Made by a program: the position numbers and the translations under genes. A model generated the notes under the pieces. It saw nothing but the letters and a program-made list of their open reading frames with translations, ran no database searches and was not told the origin of the DNA. DNA of 64,000 bases from Chloranthus sessilifolius (Eukaryota; Streptophyta; Magnoliopsida; Chloranthales; Chloranthaceae), in assembly GCA_021018995.1 (NCBI GenBank), contig CM037587.1, positions 4,838,866-4,902,865 on the forward strand. The letters run 5' to 3'. Positions 23,315 to 33,505 of the stretch are shown here, in pieces; the first letter of the stretch is position 1, and every line of letters starts with the position of its first letter.

Positions 23315-23324
23315 CTTATATACA
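23315..23324 (+). promoter_or_regulatory. Candidate TATA box of the cysteine-rich peptide gene
   Basis: CTTATATACA lies about 165 bp upstream of the ATG at 23485. Transcription starting some 30 bp downstream would give a leader of about 140 bases containing the GAA tract. An ATG at 23326 opens a 19-codon ORF, but it probably lies upstream of the start site. Confidence 0.45.
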
Positions 23325-23369
23325 AATGGTGTTTCCTTCTCCCTCAGTGGGTAAGAAGAATCAAAAAGT

Positions 23370-23445
23370 GGCTAGTCGGGTTTAGCTTGTAGCTTGGGAG
23401 TTTGACCGTATCGCAACCTTCAGATCGTGGGTTCAATCTCTGCCT
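23370..23445 (+). repeat. tRNA-like segment in the leader (possible SINE remnant)
   Basis: GTTTAGCTTGTAGCTTGGG followed by ATCGTGGGTTCAATCTC resembles spaced A and B boxes of a tRNA-derived SINE, and a GAA microsatellite follows, as often seen at SINE tails. It would form most of the leader of the gene at 23485. No target duplication was found, so this is tentative. Confidence 0.35.
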
Positions 23446-23460
23446 TATCCATACATAAAA

Positions 23461-23484
23461 GAAGAAGAAGAAGAAGAAGAAGAA
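23461..23484 (+). repeat. (GAA)8 microsatellite directly before the start codon
   Basis: Eight GAA units end immediately at the ATG at 23485. They probably lie in the 5' untranslated region. Slippage here would alter leader length but not the reading frame. Confidence 0.9.
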
Positions 23485-23691
23485 ATGGCTCGGGATCATG
23501 TTTATGCAACATTCTTGATTTGCATGTTAGTGGTGTTGGCTTTTGTGGGATCGGCCCAAGGCATTTGCTATTCCGGTTGTGTGGAACAATGCATGGGAAT
23601 CGAGTTATCGACGTGGCCCAGTTGCAAGTACCAGTGTGACAAGGCTTGTCGTTCGATCGGCCATCCAGGAGATCCATATGGAGGACAATAA
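23485..23691 (+). CDS. Small secreted cysteine-rich peptide, 68 aa
   Basis: The ORF encodes a typical signal peptide: a charged start (MARDH), a hydrophobic core around residues 8-22 (FLICMLVVLAFVG) and a likely cleavage after AQG at residue 26. The mature part, about 42 residues, has six cysteines spaced C-x3-C-x3-C-x10-C-x3-C-x3-C. The paired Cx3C motifs recall plant alpha-hairpinin and thionin-like defence peptides, which fold as two disulfide-linked helices. The extra cysteine on each side suggests a third disulfide. The tail GHPGDPYGGQ is glycine-rich. I chose the ATG at 23485 because it opens the signal peptide and follows a leader with a TATA box. No intron is needed. It is not inside a recognised element. 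The function is inferred and no close family was identified. Confidence 0.7.
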   Translation: MARDHVYATFLICMLVVLAFVGSAQGICYSGCVEQCMGIELSTWPSCKYQCDKACRSIGHPGDPYGGQ

Positions 23692-24356
23692 TACAAATCT
23701 GGCCATCCAATCAAAGAACATGAACATCTTCATCACTAGCTGCTCAAAACATTCTTCCTTCTGAGTTCTTGTACATATCTTTCTTTGTGAGCTTTGTACA
23801 TTTTTAGCTTATCTTATAATTATTGTATACGGATGGTGGTCTTTTTTAATATTCTAAATATTCACAAATGTTTATATATATATATATATATTTTTTGAAA
23901 GGGAATATTTATATAATATATATATGCACGTTTGAACACATCCTTAGCTAGGCCTGCATCCAAACCAGTTGGGTGCCATGTGGCATCCAACCGGAAGATC
24001 AAGTACCCTTCATGATTAGTATCCATCTCCACAGGAATCAGTCCAACGTAATCTACGAAACCCTATGCGTAAAAACAGAAAAGGTTATTTTTTCCATTGC
24101 CCTATTTTAGGTCCAAAGGGCATTGCTATGATTTTTGACCTAAATAATTTCTTTTAGTCACTATGCTTTCATCAAAAAGTCCCTCTGGATGAAAATTAGG
24201 CCACCTCTGCACCCAAAAACAAAACCACATCAAACCATTAAAAACAATAAAAATAATTATAATTAAAACTACAATAATAGCACCATTAAGATCGAAGAAC
24301 GTGGCTTCCATTTCACATCATATGGTCTGATACAAACCTACATACCGAGATGTTAT
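23692..24356. other. 3' flank of the peptide gene and intergenic DNA
   Basis: The first 150 bases are probably 3' untranslated region (TTTGTACATTTTTAG, then CTTATAATTATTG), but no canonical AATAAA is evident. A short TA tract lies at about 23873-23890. No further gene was seen. Confidence 0.4.
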
Positions 24357-24808
24357 GATCAAGGATTTAGAATGGATACATACCGAGCATATTGGTTGGG
24401 TCCAACCCAATACTTATCAGATATGTTGGATAAGTATCGGCCAAACTGGCCGATATGTAAGTATTTTTTTTTAGTGTTAAAAAATATATAAAGAAAATTT
24501 TGCCCAAAGGACATTTCGGTATTATGTCTGGTTACCAATACATATCGTTTTTTAGGCTCAACGATACGATAAATATGGTTTTTATCGGGCACTCCTGAAA
24601 TAGTCAAATTATCGTCCGATACGGATAAATTATCGCCCGTATTGGATGATAATTTAAAATTATCATCAGATGATTTAGTCGTCTAATTTTTTGAGATTTT
24701 CTGAAAAAAAAAATATATCAAAACGATACATTCAATATATCGGTGCTATACGTATTATCCTGAAGGTCAAGACGATACGTATCGGAAATCCGATTTTTTG
24801 ATCCATGA
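24357..24808. mobile_element. hAT-like non-autonomous element, CGATACG-rich
   Basis: It begins CAAGGATTTAG and ends TTTTTTGATCCATG, matching the termini of the hAT MITEs at 11124 and 5738. The interior repeats GATACG, TATCGGCC and TTATCGTCCGATACGG. No matching 8-bp duplication is visible, so one end may be shifted or mutated. Confidence 0.55.
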
Positions 24809-26093
24809 TAATATCGTATCTGGGTAGGCCTAGCCCAATCCATATCGGCCTATAATGGTTAGGATACCCGCTCCTATAGCGAGATCTCATGAGTTAAATT
24901 CTTTAAATGTATCAGAGCCATGTTGGTGCATCTAATTCTGTCTAAAAGCAGCTTCAAATTTGAGCAAAAAATTCTGCTCTTTCCAAAAAGCCTCATCTCT
25001 ACTCAAAATTCTCTGGTTTTTTTACTACTTCAAACTGGTACTCAGAAAAATAAATAAAAACTCCACTACTACCCTTAGGTAATAATTTGAAATCAGTAAA
25101 TGATTTAAAGTTTAAATTTTAAAATAAGTAAAACAACCTTAATGCACAATTTATACAATTAACCAAGATATCATAACTATCTTTTATATTTTCTGTAAAA
25201 TTTGTAAAAATTTCACTTAGTTCAACTCTGAGAGGTATGTGTGAAGAATTTCTACTTATTATTATTATTATTATTATAAATTATAAATTTTAAATTTATC
25301 TTTGGAGAATTTTTACACTAAGAGATTTTAAATTCTCGACAGCCCATAAAAAAAAATATTAAATTAAAATTTGGCACAAATCTCGAGCTGTTTTTAGGTG
25401 ATTTCAAATGCAAGAAGAGAGTTCACTTTATTTACATTAAAAATAAATAAATAAAATAAAATAAATTAAAAAATTACGGAAACCAAACAAGAACACAAAC
25501 CGGATTGTGTGCTTTTTGAGTAAAGGGTGATCAAAAGCTGGTTGATGAGCCAGATGAACACAGTCTATTATATCTCCATTGGGCTCTGTCTATTAAATAA
25601 ATAAAAATTATTGCTTAAGTAATGATGTAGTTAAATTCAATAAATCCATCCCCCAAAATTAAAAAAATAACAATTAAGAAAAATAATCCAGACTCAATAA
25701 TTTAAAATTAGATAGCCATAAAAATTACAAAAAGTAAAAGATTAGAACTCCTGGAAATTAAATAAAAATACCCATATCATATTTTTTTAAAAAGTAGAAA
25801 ATACAAAGAGGATTGAAGAATTAGAGAACAACACTAAAAATAATTGGAAAAAAAATACCAACAACTCAAAGAATGATAACCCATTAAATATAAAACAATG
25901 AAAAATGAAAATAGAAATAATAAATCTGTTAAAAAAGCTACAGTAAAAGAAAATTAAAGTAGTGAACTTGCAAAAGACTGAAAAAAAAAAACATAAAATG
26001 ACTAATTATAAAAAATGATTAACTCCCCAGAAAAAAAAAAAACCCAATTCAAAATAAGGGCAATTAAACCAAAAGAAATGAAAAAAAAAAAAC
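24809..26093. other. AT-rich DNA, no gene seen
   Basis: It is very AT-rich with many A runs and a (TTA)n tract at 25256-25277. It may be the first intron of the minus-strand neprosin-like gene whose exon ends at 26094, but no second exon was found. Confidence 0.4.
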
Positions 26094-26244
26094 CTTAATG
26101 CTCTTCACAGCGGGCTTATTCAGCTTCTTCAAGTATTTTTGAACATCTAACTGTTGTTCAGTAACGGGCCTCCCATTGGCGCACGTTAGAAGAAATTACC
26201 AGAAAGACGAAACTCCTCATCACCCTGCTAACCTGCGCCACCAT
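26094..26244 (-). pseudogene. Orphan first exon of a neprosin (DUF239)-like gene
   Basis: Read on the minus strand, the segment GRPVTEQQLDVQKYLKKLNK followed by PAVKSIK matches my memory of the N-terminal activation region of plant neprosin/DUF239 secreted glutamic proteases (the family pattern LNKPAVKSI before GDIIDCV). It ends at AAG|GT, a possible splice donor at 26093-26092. An upstream ATG at 26244 opens a hydrophobic leader (MRSFVFLVISS), but its frame is one base off the conserved part, so a single-base deletion near 26180 probably broke it. No further exons were found to the left. Confidence 0.5.
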
Positions 26245-26870
26245 GGTTGACGATAAGTATTCCCAATACTCACTAATCTCCTCTTTTAGAGCTGAATTCT
26301 TCAGGCGTCACCATGTGCGCTCTTTAACTCCTACACCTCTTATCGTACGCCTCCCTCAATAATTTGAAGAAGGTGAAAACAACCAAGCTTTGAGAGTAAC
26401 CACCCACGCACATGATCTCATCATAATCTGGTGCGTTCATATGTCATCAGACCGCCCAAAATGCATGAACCGAATCTTAGAATTTTTATGTGGCTATGAC
26501 ATGATCAAGCATCCTAGCCGTTCAAATGGTTGGACAAACACAACTCAGTCTACAAATCACAAAGAAACGACAACCAAAGGACATATGGCCATATGGGCTT
26601 GGTCCCATGTAGACACATATTAGACAGCTATTAAAGTATTTTTTTAAATAATTAAATATATATAGCTTAGAATTATTTTTGGAATTACGTCTATCCGATT
26701 CATATATAAAATTATTTTTCGAATTATATATATCCGATACATATAGGCCGATATTTATACCCATACCGGTTTGGGGAATCATATTGGGCCAAGCCTAACC
26801 CAACACAAATGGGCCGATTTAACATTTTTTTATAACAGGATATCCGGACTAAGTCTGAGATACTGCAATG
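26245..26870. other. Intergenic DNA, no gene seen
   Basis: This could include the promoter or leader of the orphan neprosin-like exon, but no TATA box stands out. The stretch 26690-26810 has TATATATCCGATACATAT-like words recalling the CGATACG elements. Confidence 0.4.
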
Positions 26871-27215
26871 GGGCTGTCAATGGGTAGGATAGGGTTAAAA
26901 TTTTAGTTGCTCAACAAGAAATCTACATATGCCAGACCTGCCCTGGTAGGATGGGGCACCTGATCCGACCCGATAGTGCACTCAAGCCAACCCAAAACCC
27001 AACCCGATAAAAACCCCTATTTTATAATTTTTTAAGAATAAAATATCAGATCAGGTTGGGTCAACTCGACTGGAAAAACACCTGTCCTGACATGACAAAA
27101 GCTCTTGGTTGACTCGACACAATCTGACTCGAACATTGGGCCGGATGTCTCATGCCCCACACGGCCCGACAAACCAATTTTATGCACCCGGCCGACCCAT
27201 TGACAGCTCAGCCCT
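26871..27215. mobile_element. GGGTCGGGT-type dispersed repeat with terminal inversion
   Basis: It starts GGGCTGTCAATGGGT and ends ACCCATTGACAGCTCAGCCC, a 16-base terminal inverted repeat with a three-base insertion. Between are degenerate CCCGACCCGAT and GTCGGGT words. This is the best-delimited member of the family (also 805-1130, 4515-5090, 10015-10305). It is non-coding, no clean duplication was found, and the superfamily is uncertain. Confidence 0.6.
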
Positions 27216-27643
27216 AGGTGCAACATCCGCACACCACACGTACCAATCAATAAGAACAAATCCTTGTGAGTGGCCAATAAGGGGTGTGATTCGAACTCAA
27301 AACCTTTGCTTCTTGAGGTGTAGTCCCGGCAATAACCCCTTTGGTTTCATAGAGTGTGTGTATGGAAGTGCTCTTTTGAATGGCATGTTCCTTGAGATGT
27401 AATCTTGTAATAGTCTCACATCGGATAGGGAAAAGTCCTAATCCTGGGTCAGAAACAAAATCGGAGCGGGAAGACTTAAGCCCATAATCGAACAATATCA
27501 TGGCATGTGGGTCCAATGGTGATAGATCTTCTACCATTAATGGTTTAATATGGGAGATCTTATGTTGATGTGAAATGGGCTAAAAAATTTGAACTTTTTC
27601 AAAGATTTGAACCATCCGATTTGTACACTCTAATACCAATTAT
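27216..27643 (-). mobile_element. Copia element leader and PBS (truncated)
   Basis: On the minus strand, TTGGTATTAGAGTG (27628-27641) directly follows the LTR end. It resembles the initiator-methionine tRNA binding site TGGTATCAGAGC used by many plant retrotransposons. The bases to the left would be the untranslated leader of an element extending left, but it breaks off at the repeat ending 27215. No coding region is present. Confidence 0.6.
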
Positions 27644-28653
27644 TGTTCTTTAATTTTGATGATTGATTTTAAAGTTCATCAATTGGATGATTCACATCCA
27701 CTTATACTTATGATTCTTTGACTACAACATGTTTTAATGATAGATTGCTACTTGAACAATTTAAATTTGAAATTTCGGTATCCTAGATTTGCATAGCAAT
27801 GATATAGATAATAAATAATAAAAATAAAACAATCACCATTGCACACGACATTTTTATGTGGAAAACCCAAAAGGAAAAATTATGGAACCTATGCCAGATC
27901 CAAAGCAACAAATACACTATGAGTTCACAGGTCATAGAAAGTATCGAATGAATGCAGACACATTAGTTCTATCAAACCTTCCCGAACCACAACGCTAGAT
28001 TCCACTAAGCATTCTCATAGATCCTCGATTTGTCGTCTTCAATCATTGAGTCGCACGATAGTCCACTCGCATTCAGATGAGCCACAACAGTACCTCAGAT
28101 TCCACCAAGGCCACTCGATTCCACGAGCCAACACGCTTGAGACCTCAAACACAATATTCTTCAGAAAGATAAAAGCAGACAGAAGTCTTTGAATCACGAT
28201 GAAGATTTGATAAATAATTTCAATGGCAATAGAGTTCTCCTCTCTTAGAACAGTTGAGCAATTTTGTATAGAGAGATTGAGAAAACAAGGAGTCTCGTAA
28301 GAAGTATTTATATTACTTTTTAAAACCCTAAAAGAAGTAAGAAAGACTCCTTTTTACGGAAGCAATCTCAAGGTTGACCGTCACTTAGGTGATGGTCAAT
28401 CACCAAATCAAAGGTGGTTAATCACGTTTCTATTCGTAGTCAACTATCAAAGTTTTGGTGGTTAACCACGAAACGAAACGTGGTCAACCGTCAAAAAGTA
28501 ATTTTTAGGGAAAGACTCCTTGTAAAAGATAAACACTTGTGAATCAGTGTTATCCAATCATACACCATACGAACCACACGTAATAGGTTAAACTTAGCGA
28601 CGTATGAGAGTAAACTACTAGGTTATTATAGATCGTGATAATCAGATTTAACA
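27644..28653 (-). mobile_element. Sirevirus-like copia LTR, 1010 bp
   Basis: On the minus strand it runs from TGTTAAATCTGATT to TTAAAGAACA. A polypurine tract adjoins its 5' side (right) and a PBS its 3' side (left), so it is simultaneously the 3' LTR of an element to the right and the 5' LTR of one to the left. This is the arrangement expected of tandem elements sharing an LTR after recombination. A TATA box (ATATAAATAC, complement of 28304-28313) lies downstream of a palindrome array at 28371-28490. The plus-strand phrase TTTTTATGTGGAAAACCC is in the downstream half. Confidence 0.75.
28371..28490. repeat. Palindrome array in the copia LTR, word GTGGTTAACCAC
   Basis: The words GGTTGACC, GGTCAATCACC, GTGGTTAATCACG, GTGGTTAACCACG and GTGGTCAACC follow each other over 120 bp. 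All are variants of one palindrome. The array sits about 60 bp upstream of the LTR TATA box on the minus strand. Confidence 0.7.
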
Positions 28654-30039
28654 ATCTCCCCCTTTGTGACCATCTATGACAAAACCTAGTTTACAAGGGT
28701 ATGAAGAAAAAATTACATCAGTCATAAACTAACTCTATACAAATAATCTATATGTTATGCGAAAAATTACAACTCAAAATACTCCCCCTAAACCTATGCC
28801 AAGTTAACCACGAGATGATGTGAACAAAAAAATCTTCAATATATTCAACATGTAATCTAAACCACTAAACGTCGAGTTAGTTCCAATCTAAAATAAATAA
28901 GTAAATCACATCATATCATTGGTTGGTAAAGAACCCTTATTAAAAACAAAAGGCACATATCATTGCTAATTATCAAAACACATGTGCAGCAAAAACATAC
29001 CCACAATCATTCAAAATTCATACTCCCCCTTTTTGTCATAAGGGGACAAAGGACAATTTTTTAAGTCAGAGAAACATAACATACATTGAATCTCAAGTGA
29101 CTAGTAAATAACATGCACTGCACACATATGTCTTCTAAGCAACAAACGCTTATCAATCATACTTATGCAAATTTATAATTTTTGCACATATTTGACAAGA
29201 TGAATGTGATGATGCAATGACCAAGGATAACTATCTCAAACATGAAGAGTGTAAGAAAAAATAAGAGATATAAGGTGAGAAGCTTTTTAACCCAACTACA
29301 TCTTTGAAATATGTAAATCTTCATTAAATAACAAAGGGAAATTTATAAAATTGTATAAACCCAAATACCCAAGTGGACTTCTCGATCATTCTACCCAAGA
29401 GGATGGTGGCTTTCTCACCAGACTTGTGTAGGTAGCTATTTTCGCCTCTTCCTTATAATTTCTGAATTGAGGAGAATAAAACTTTAGAGCTTTTTTTTTT
29501 TTTTTTTTAAATTCCACAAAAAAATTTACTATTAAGTGGAATTTGAGGATGGCGGCTTTCACTCTACAACTGACTCTGTAGCCCTGTTCACCATCCACTT
29601 AGTGATGACTTTCACACGAGTCGTCTGTGTAGTCATTTTTCATTGAAAAAAAATAAGGCTAAAAAAGGTTAATGACATAAGTGACACTCTATATGAATAA
29701 ATAATCATCCAAAGATAGAACTTCACCTTCAAACAATTTATCAACTATATGGTAATGAATTGAAAAGTCACATATGCATGATTTTAAAGGTTAATTGACT
29801 AAGTTACATATATGCACACAATGTGATGAAGAGCACCCATACACTTAAAATTTAATGAATATAAGGAGAAATTTAACATATACAAATGTGCATGCAAGAT
29901 AATAAAATTGAGCATATGATTATAAATATGACATACTCATAAACATTTCTTTTTGAAATCTTTAATATATATATATATATATATATTGTAAAATAAAAAA
30001 TAAGGAGAAACTTATTAAGATACAAAAACAAAGAAGCTC
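28654..30039 (-). mobile_element. Sirevirus-like 3' internal region with several polypurine tracts
   Basis: The complement of AATCTCCCCCTTTGTGACC (28654) reads as a polypurine tract AAAGGGGGAGATT next to the LTR. Further tracts of this kind occur at 28780 (ACTCCCCCTA) and 29020 (CTCCCCCTTTTTGTCAT). Multiplied polypurine tracts are a known hallmark of Sireviruses. The rest is AT-rich and non-coding, with a TA tract near 29963-29984. The pol region expected to the right is absent. Confidence 0.65.
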
Positions 30040-30511
30040 AAATCAAGTTTCTCTTCCTGATCCACTTGAGAGTGTATTTAGGAATTGCAATACCAGTACA
30101 AAAATATTTTCTCTCAACATTCCTTAAATTTGACCTCAAATTATGATATTGAGAAACCTTTATGTACCTACTAGAAATAGGTTTATTGACGTACATATTT
30201 CTCTTTCTGTCATTATGAGCATTTGGATACCTATTTGGAATATATATTTCATGAGATCGATTACTCTCCCTATCTATATAATTCCTTCAAATCGTTGGGG
30301 ATTGATATATGTCCCTTCTCCTAATAGCACAGTTAGAAATAACGTGCCCTTGTCTACCACAATAAAAGCACCTTGGGGCTTTTTTTCCAACAGTTTTAGG
30401 AACATCAAGTATATTCACAATTGGCTTTAGGTTGGTCTTGGACTTAAAGAAAGAAGTACCAATATATTCAAGACCAACTTTATTAGCTCCTGATTTTTCA
30501 ATGCCAAACAA
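30040..30511 (-). pseudogene. Sirevirus-like gag fragment with zinc knuckle
   Basis: On the minus strand 30511-30287 encodes CFYCGRQGHVISNC, a CX2CX4HX4C zinc knuckle that binds RNA in the retrotransposon capsid, after a lysine-rich stretch. After a frame break, sequence continues to about 30040 with KYTLKWIRK, reminiscent of the WxPK segment preceding protease in Sirevirus gag-pol. Protease, integrase and RT are missing between here and the polypurine tract, so a large internal deletion has removed pol. Confidence 0.6.
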
Positions 30512-30558
30512 TTTTTCAAGCTTTTCTTAAGAGAGAAGAAAAATGGGAAAACTTTTCA

Positions 30559-30590
30559 TTGCTTTCCATGTGTCTATAATAACATGGAAA
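30559..30590. repeat. Hairpin GCTTTCCATGT / ACATGGAAAGC
   Basis: An 11-base stem surrounds a short loop. It is flanked by two copies of CAAGCTTTTCTTAAG (about 30520 and 30597). The stem sequence reappears inverted at 33461-33478, next to the right arm of the large inverted repeat. Confidence 0.6.
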
Positions 30591-30719
30591 GCTTTTCAAG
30601 CTTTTCTTAAGAACAGACTCATCCAACAAGATACAGGGCTATTGTAGCAAATTTTGATAAGCAAGAGTTTGTCCAACAGAGAAATTTATCTAGAATCCAA
30701 AATGGGCTATAATAGTAGG

Positions 30720-31662
30720 CCTCTAGATCTGGCTACAGATCTGACAATCCTAAAGAAAGGGAGTTGGGTGTCAAGACTATACTAAATTAATCCTAAAAGA
30801 AGAGAATTAAAATGTAGCCCTATCCTAGAGAAATGGTTCAGTAGAAGATGATGGTGTGTGCCAAAATAGAATATAAAAAGATGGGAAAGTAAGCAGGTTT
30901 AGCTAGAGTTAAATACATCAATGTAACTCAGATTTAGTCTGTCTCTGTAGTAGTCCTTGCTGAGACGCTATCAATAACCTCAACAAGGTAGAAATAACTA
31001 GTTTAACCCATCCCACCTGGGGTGCTCTGAGGGTATACCCTGTCACAAGGTATCCGATAGAGTCCTTCAAATGCCATTAGTCAAAACAGAAGTTGTTGAT
31101 CTGATCCAAAGGAGTGGGCTGATCATTCCCCCAGCCTCTAGACCAAATTCGATCGTGAATACTATTGCAGTACTATGTAATGGTAATGCCAGTGGTACAA
31201 GCTCTCTAGATCTTCACACAGACATGGCTGACATCCATAGGTATTCCAACCCATAAGATCTTAAGTGCTTTGTCAGGCCCGACGATACTTGATGCCCACA
31301 AAAAGGGCCATACAACAGATTGAATAAGGCTTTAAGCTCAGCTGCTCATTGCTATAAAAAGCCTGCAATGACTTAGTCTCAAACTGTAATTACTACAGAG
31401 ATATCAGGTCTAACCTTTGATATCGGTTAGGTAAGACAAAGGGGAACTAGTTATTGTACAAATCTCCTCACAAGGCTTTAGAAGCTCATGTGCAGGGGAG
31501 AAGAATCCTCCTCAAATATGTGGCTAGACACCACCTTAGGGTTATACTCTGTCTACTATAATGGTCACAGGGTACTCCATTGGTCTGTCCATACCCCAAT
31601 GATATGAGAAAGAATATGTAAACTGCTGCAATCACTATGGTCCGCAGGCCTCTGAGCTCCCC
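30720..31662. repeat. Large inverted repeat, left arm
   Basis: The arm starts AGATCTGGCTACAGATCTG and ends GTCCGCAGGCCTCTGAGC. It matches 33506-34443 in inverted orientation over about 940 bp. Shared landmarks in order are GAAGATGATGGTGTGTG, GGTATCCGATAGAGTC, CAGACATGGCTGACATCC, TTTGTCAGGCCCG, GCTCAGCTGCTCATTGC and GTGCAGGGGAGAAGAATCC. Just left of it GGGCTATAATAG parallels the TATA region of the right side. It is non-coding, probably from an LTR-retrotransposon leader. Confidence 0.8.
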
Positions 31663-33505
31663 AAACCCTAGCCTGCTGGAGCTCTCAGCCGACAGAGGAT
31701 GAAAGAAAGATGAAAATAAAAAGCTCTAAGTACAGCTTAAATACTCTCTCAAAATGGCCTTGGCTCCAAAGAGATTAACCCTAATTTTTCTAGCAGACAT
31801 GACATTATTACAACCCTTGAATGCCTTGGGATATGCGCTTCAAAATCTATACCTCGGGAAGTGTGCCCTAGCCTTGTGAAATTCCTAAAAGGTCCTTGAA
31901 GTAAAACTGAGAAGTGGAGAGCCCGTGCTTTGCGGGGTTGATAGTTGCTTTAGTTCACTCGCGCGATTGATTTGCCTTCACAGAGTAGCCTTTGGCTGAT
32001 GGGAAGAGTTCACTCGTGCAGTAAACTTTTAGTGAATCGCGCAGTTGCTTTGCGTCGCAATACTATCGCGGAGATGATTTGGAGAGCCAGGGTGTCTCGC
32101 GCAGTAGAGCTTCAGAAGCTCTCTCTCGCTAAGAGTTGAGTACTGAAAAATATCATTTTTTACCCCTCAACCTAGCCTTTGATGGACCTTTGAGTGTATT
32201 GATAATGTGTTTTTAGTTGTATTTTTATAGAAAATAGGAAATAAGAACTTAATGTTGCAATCCATCTTTTTAAGCCAATAAGAAGGAATTTCATGCTAAG
32301 CTGTGGAGCTGAGTGAAGATCAGAGGATGCACTATGGTGGCTAACACCATGTGTGCCATATTGCAGGCCTAAGTGGACCTTGGAAGTCCAAAATATGAAA
32401 GGTTGGTGGACCCAAGAGAAGGGGCTATTGTAGCAGAAGGTGCATAGCAGCAGAGAGCCATAAAGCTACCTCGCGCAGCTGTCGCGAGGTCCAAACTTGC
32501 AGTAGTATAGTTGGTCGCGTAGTTCTTGCAAGGATGCAGGCTTCAGAAGTCACGTCACGCAGCACTCGCTTACTCCAGAAGCAGTCCCTGCATGCTTCAA
32601 TTCAACCTCACGAGCTCGTCCTCAACTTCTAATCCGCAAGGGCGTGCTGCTTCAATGAGAACTCAACGAGAATTAATTTCAAGCTTCACCAATGAGAATT
32701 AATTTCAAGCATCACCAATGAGAATTAATTTCAAGCTTGACCAATGAGATCTCAGCGAGATGCATACTTGAAGCTATCATCTACGCGAGGCATGAATTCC
32801 AGCGGCCTATTTCAGCACCCAAGGATATTTTGGGTATTTCACACCTTCTAGGGCACGTATCCCAATGTCCCACACTTCCCAAAGAATCTAAGGGCCACAG
32901 ATGGGCCACAAAATCAACTCCAAATCTTCTCAAATCTGATTGGCTAATGCACATTAGGGTTTTAAGGGTTGCCTATATAAGGGACTGTTATCTACATTTG
33001 TAAACTATCCACGGTTAGCCTGTGATCACCTAGGATTAGGGTTTCGAGCCAGGATTAGCCTGGTTCACGTAGGGTTTTAAATCCAGGAATAGCCTGAAAT
33101 CTGAGCCAGGGTTTCCTATGCTCATTTAGGGTTTAGTTTCCTTTTCTTTTTTCTTTTTCCATCTTCTTCTTCCTTAGCACATCAGCAATGCTGGGCTAAG
33201 TTCTATGTAATAGTTAGTTTTTTTTTAGTTTTGTAATAGGTTTTGTGAGCATTAGGATTGTGGATGAGCAGTTGTGTATAGGCTGCAGCCAGGAGACAGT
33301 TCATTGTAAGTTTTACTTTTATCAATGAACTGCTGTTTTAATGCTTAATCAAATCTATAGATCTTATGGTTTCTTTAGATGTCTATAGGATTCATGTTAA
33401 AGGGACCAACCCACTCAGTTTCTAGTAGATCTATTATTGACTATCTGATTTCCCTTGGTTTGATAGACACATGGAAAGCAATACTGGATCTGTAGTGAGA
33501 TCTGG
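31663..33505 (+). mobile_element. LTR-like spacer inside the inverted repeat
   Basis: It contains a strong plus-strand TATA box (CCTATATAAGGG at about 32970), three 26-bp units built on AATGAGAATTAATTTCAAGC (32668-32742), and clusters of CGCGCAG / CTCGCG words (31935-32125 and 32465-32560). The leader after the TATA box repeats GGATTAGCCTG and TTTAGGGTTT. The layout (word array, TATA, leader) resembles the other LTRs here. No TG...CA ends or duplication could be fixed. Confidence 0.5.
32668..32742. repeat. Tandem repeat, 26-bp unit, three copies
   Basis: Units of GAGAATTAATTTCAAGC plus a variable TTCACCAAT-type linker occur three times (the first partial) with one or two substitutions each. 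Confidence 0.85.

Noticed and set aside
23370-23445. Functional tRNA gene
   Set aside because: The boxes are only approximate and no acceptor stem or anticodon arm can be drawn; at most it is a SINE remnant.
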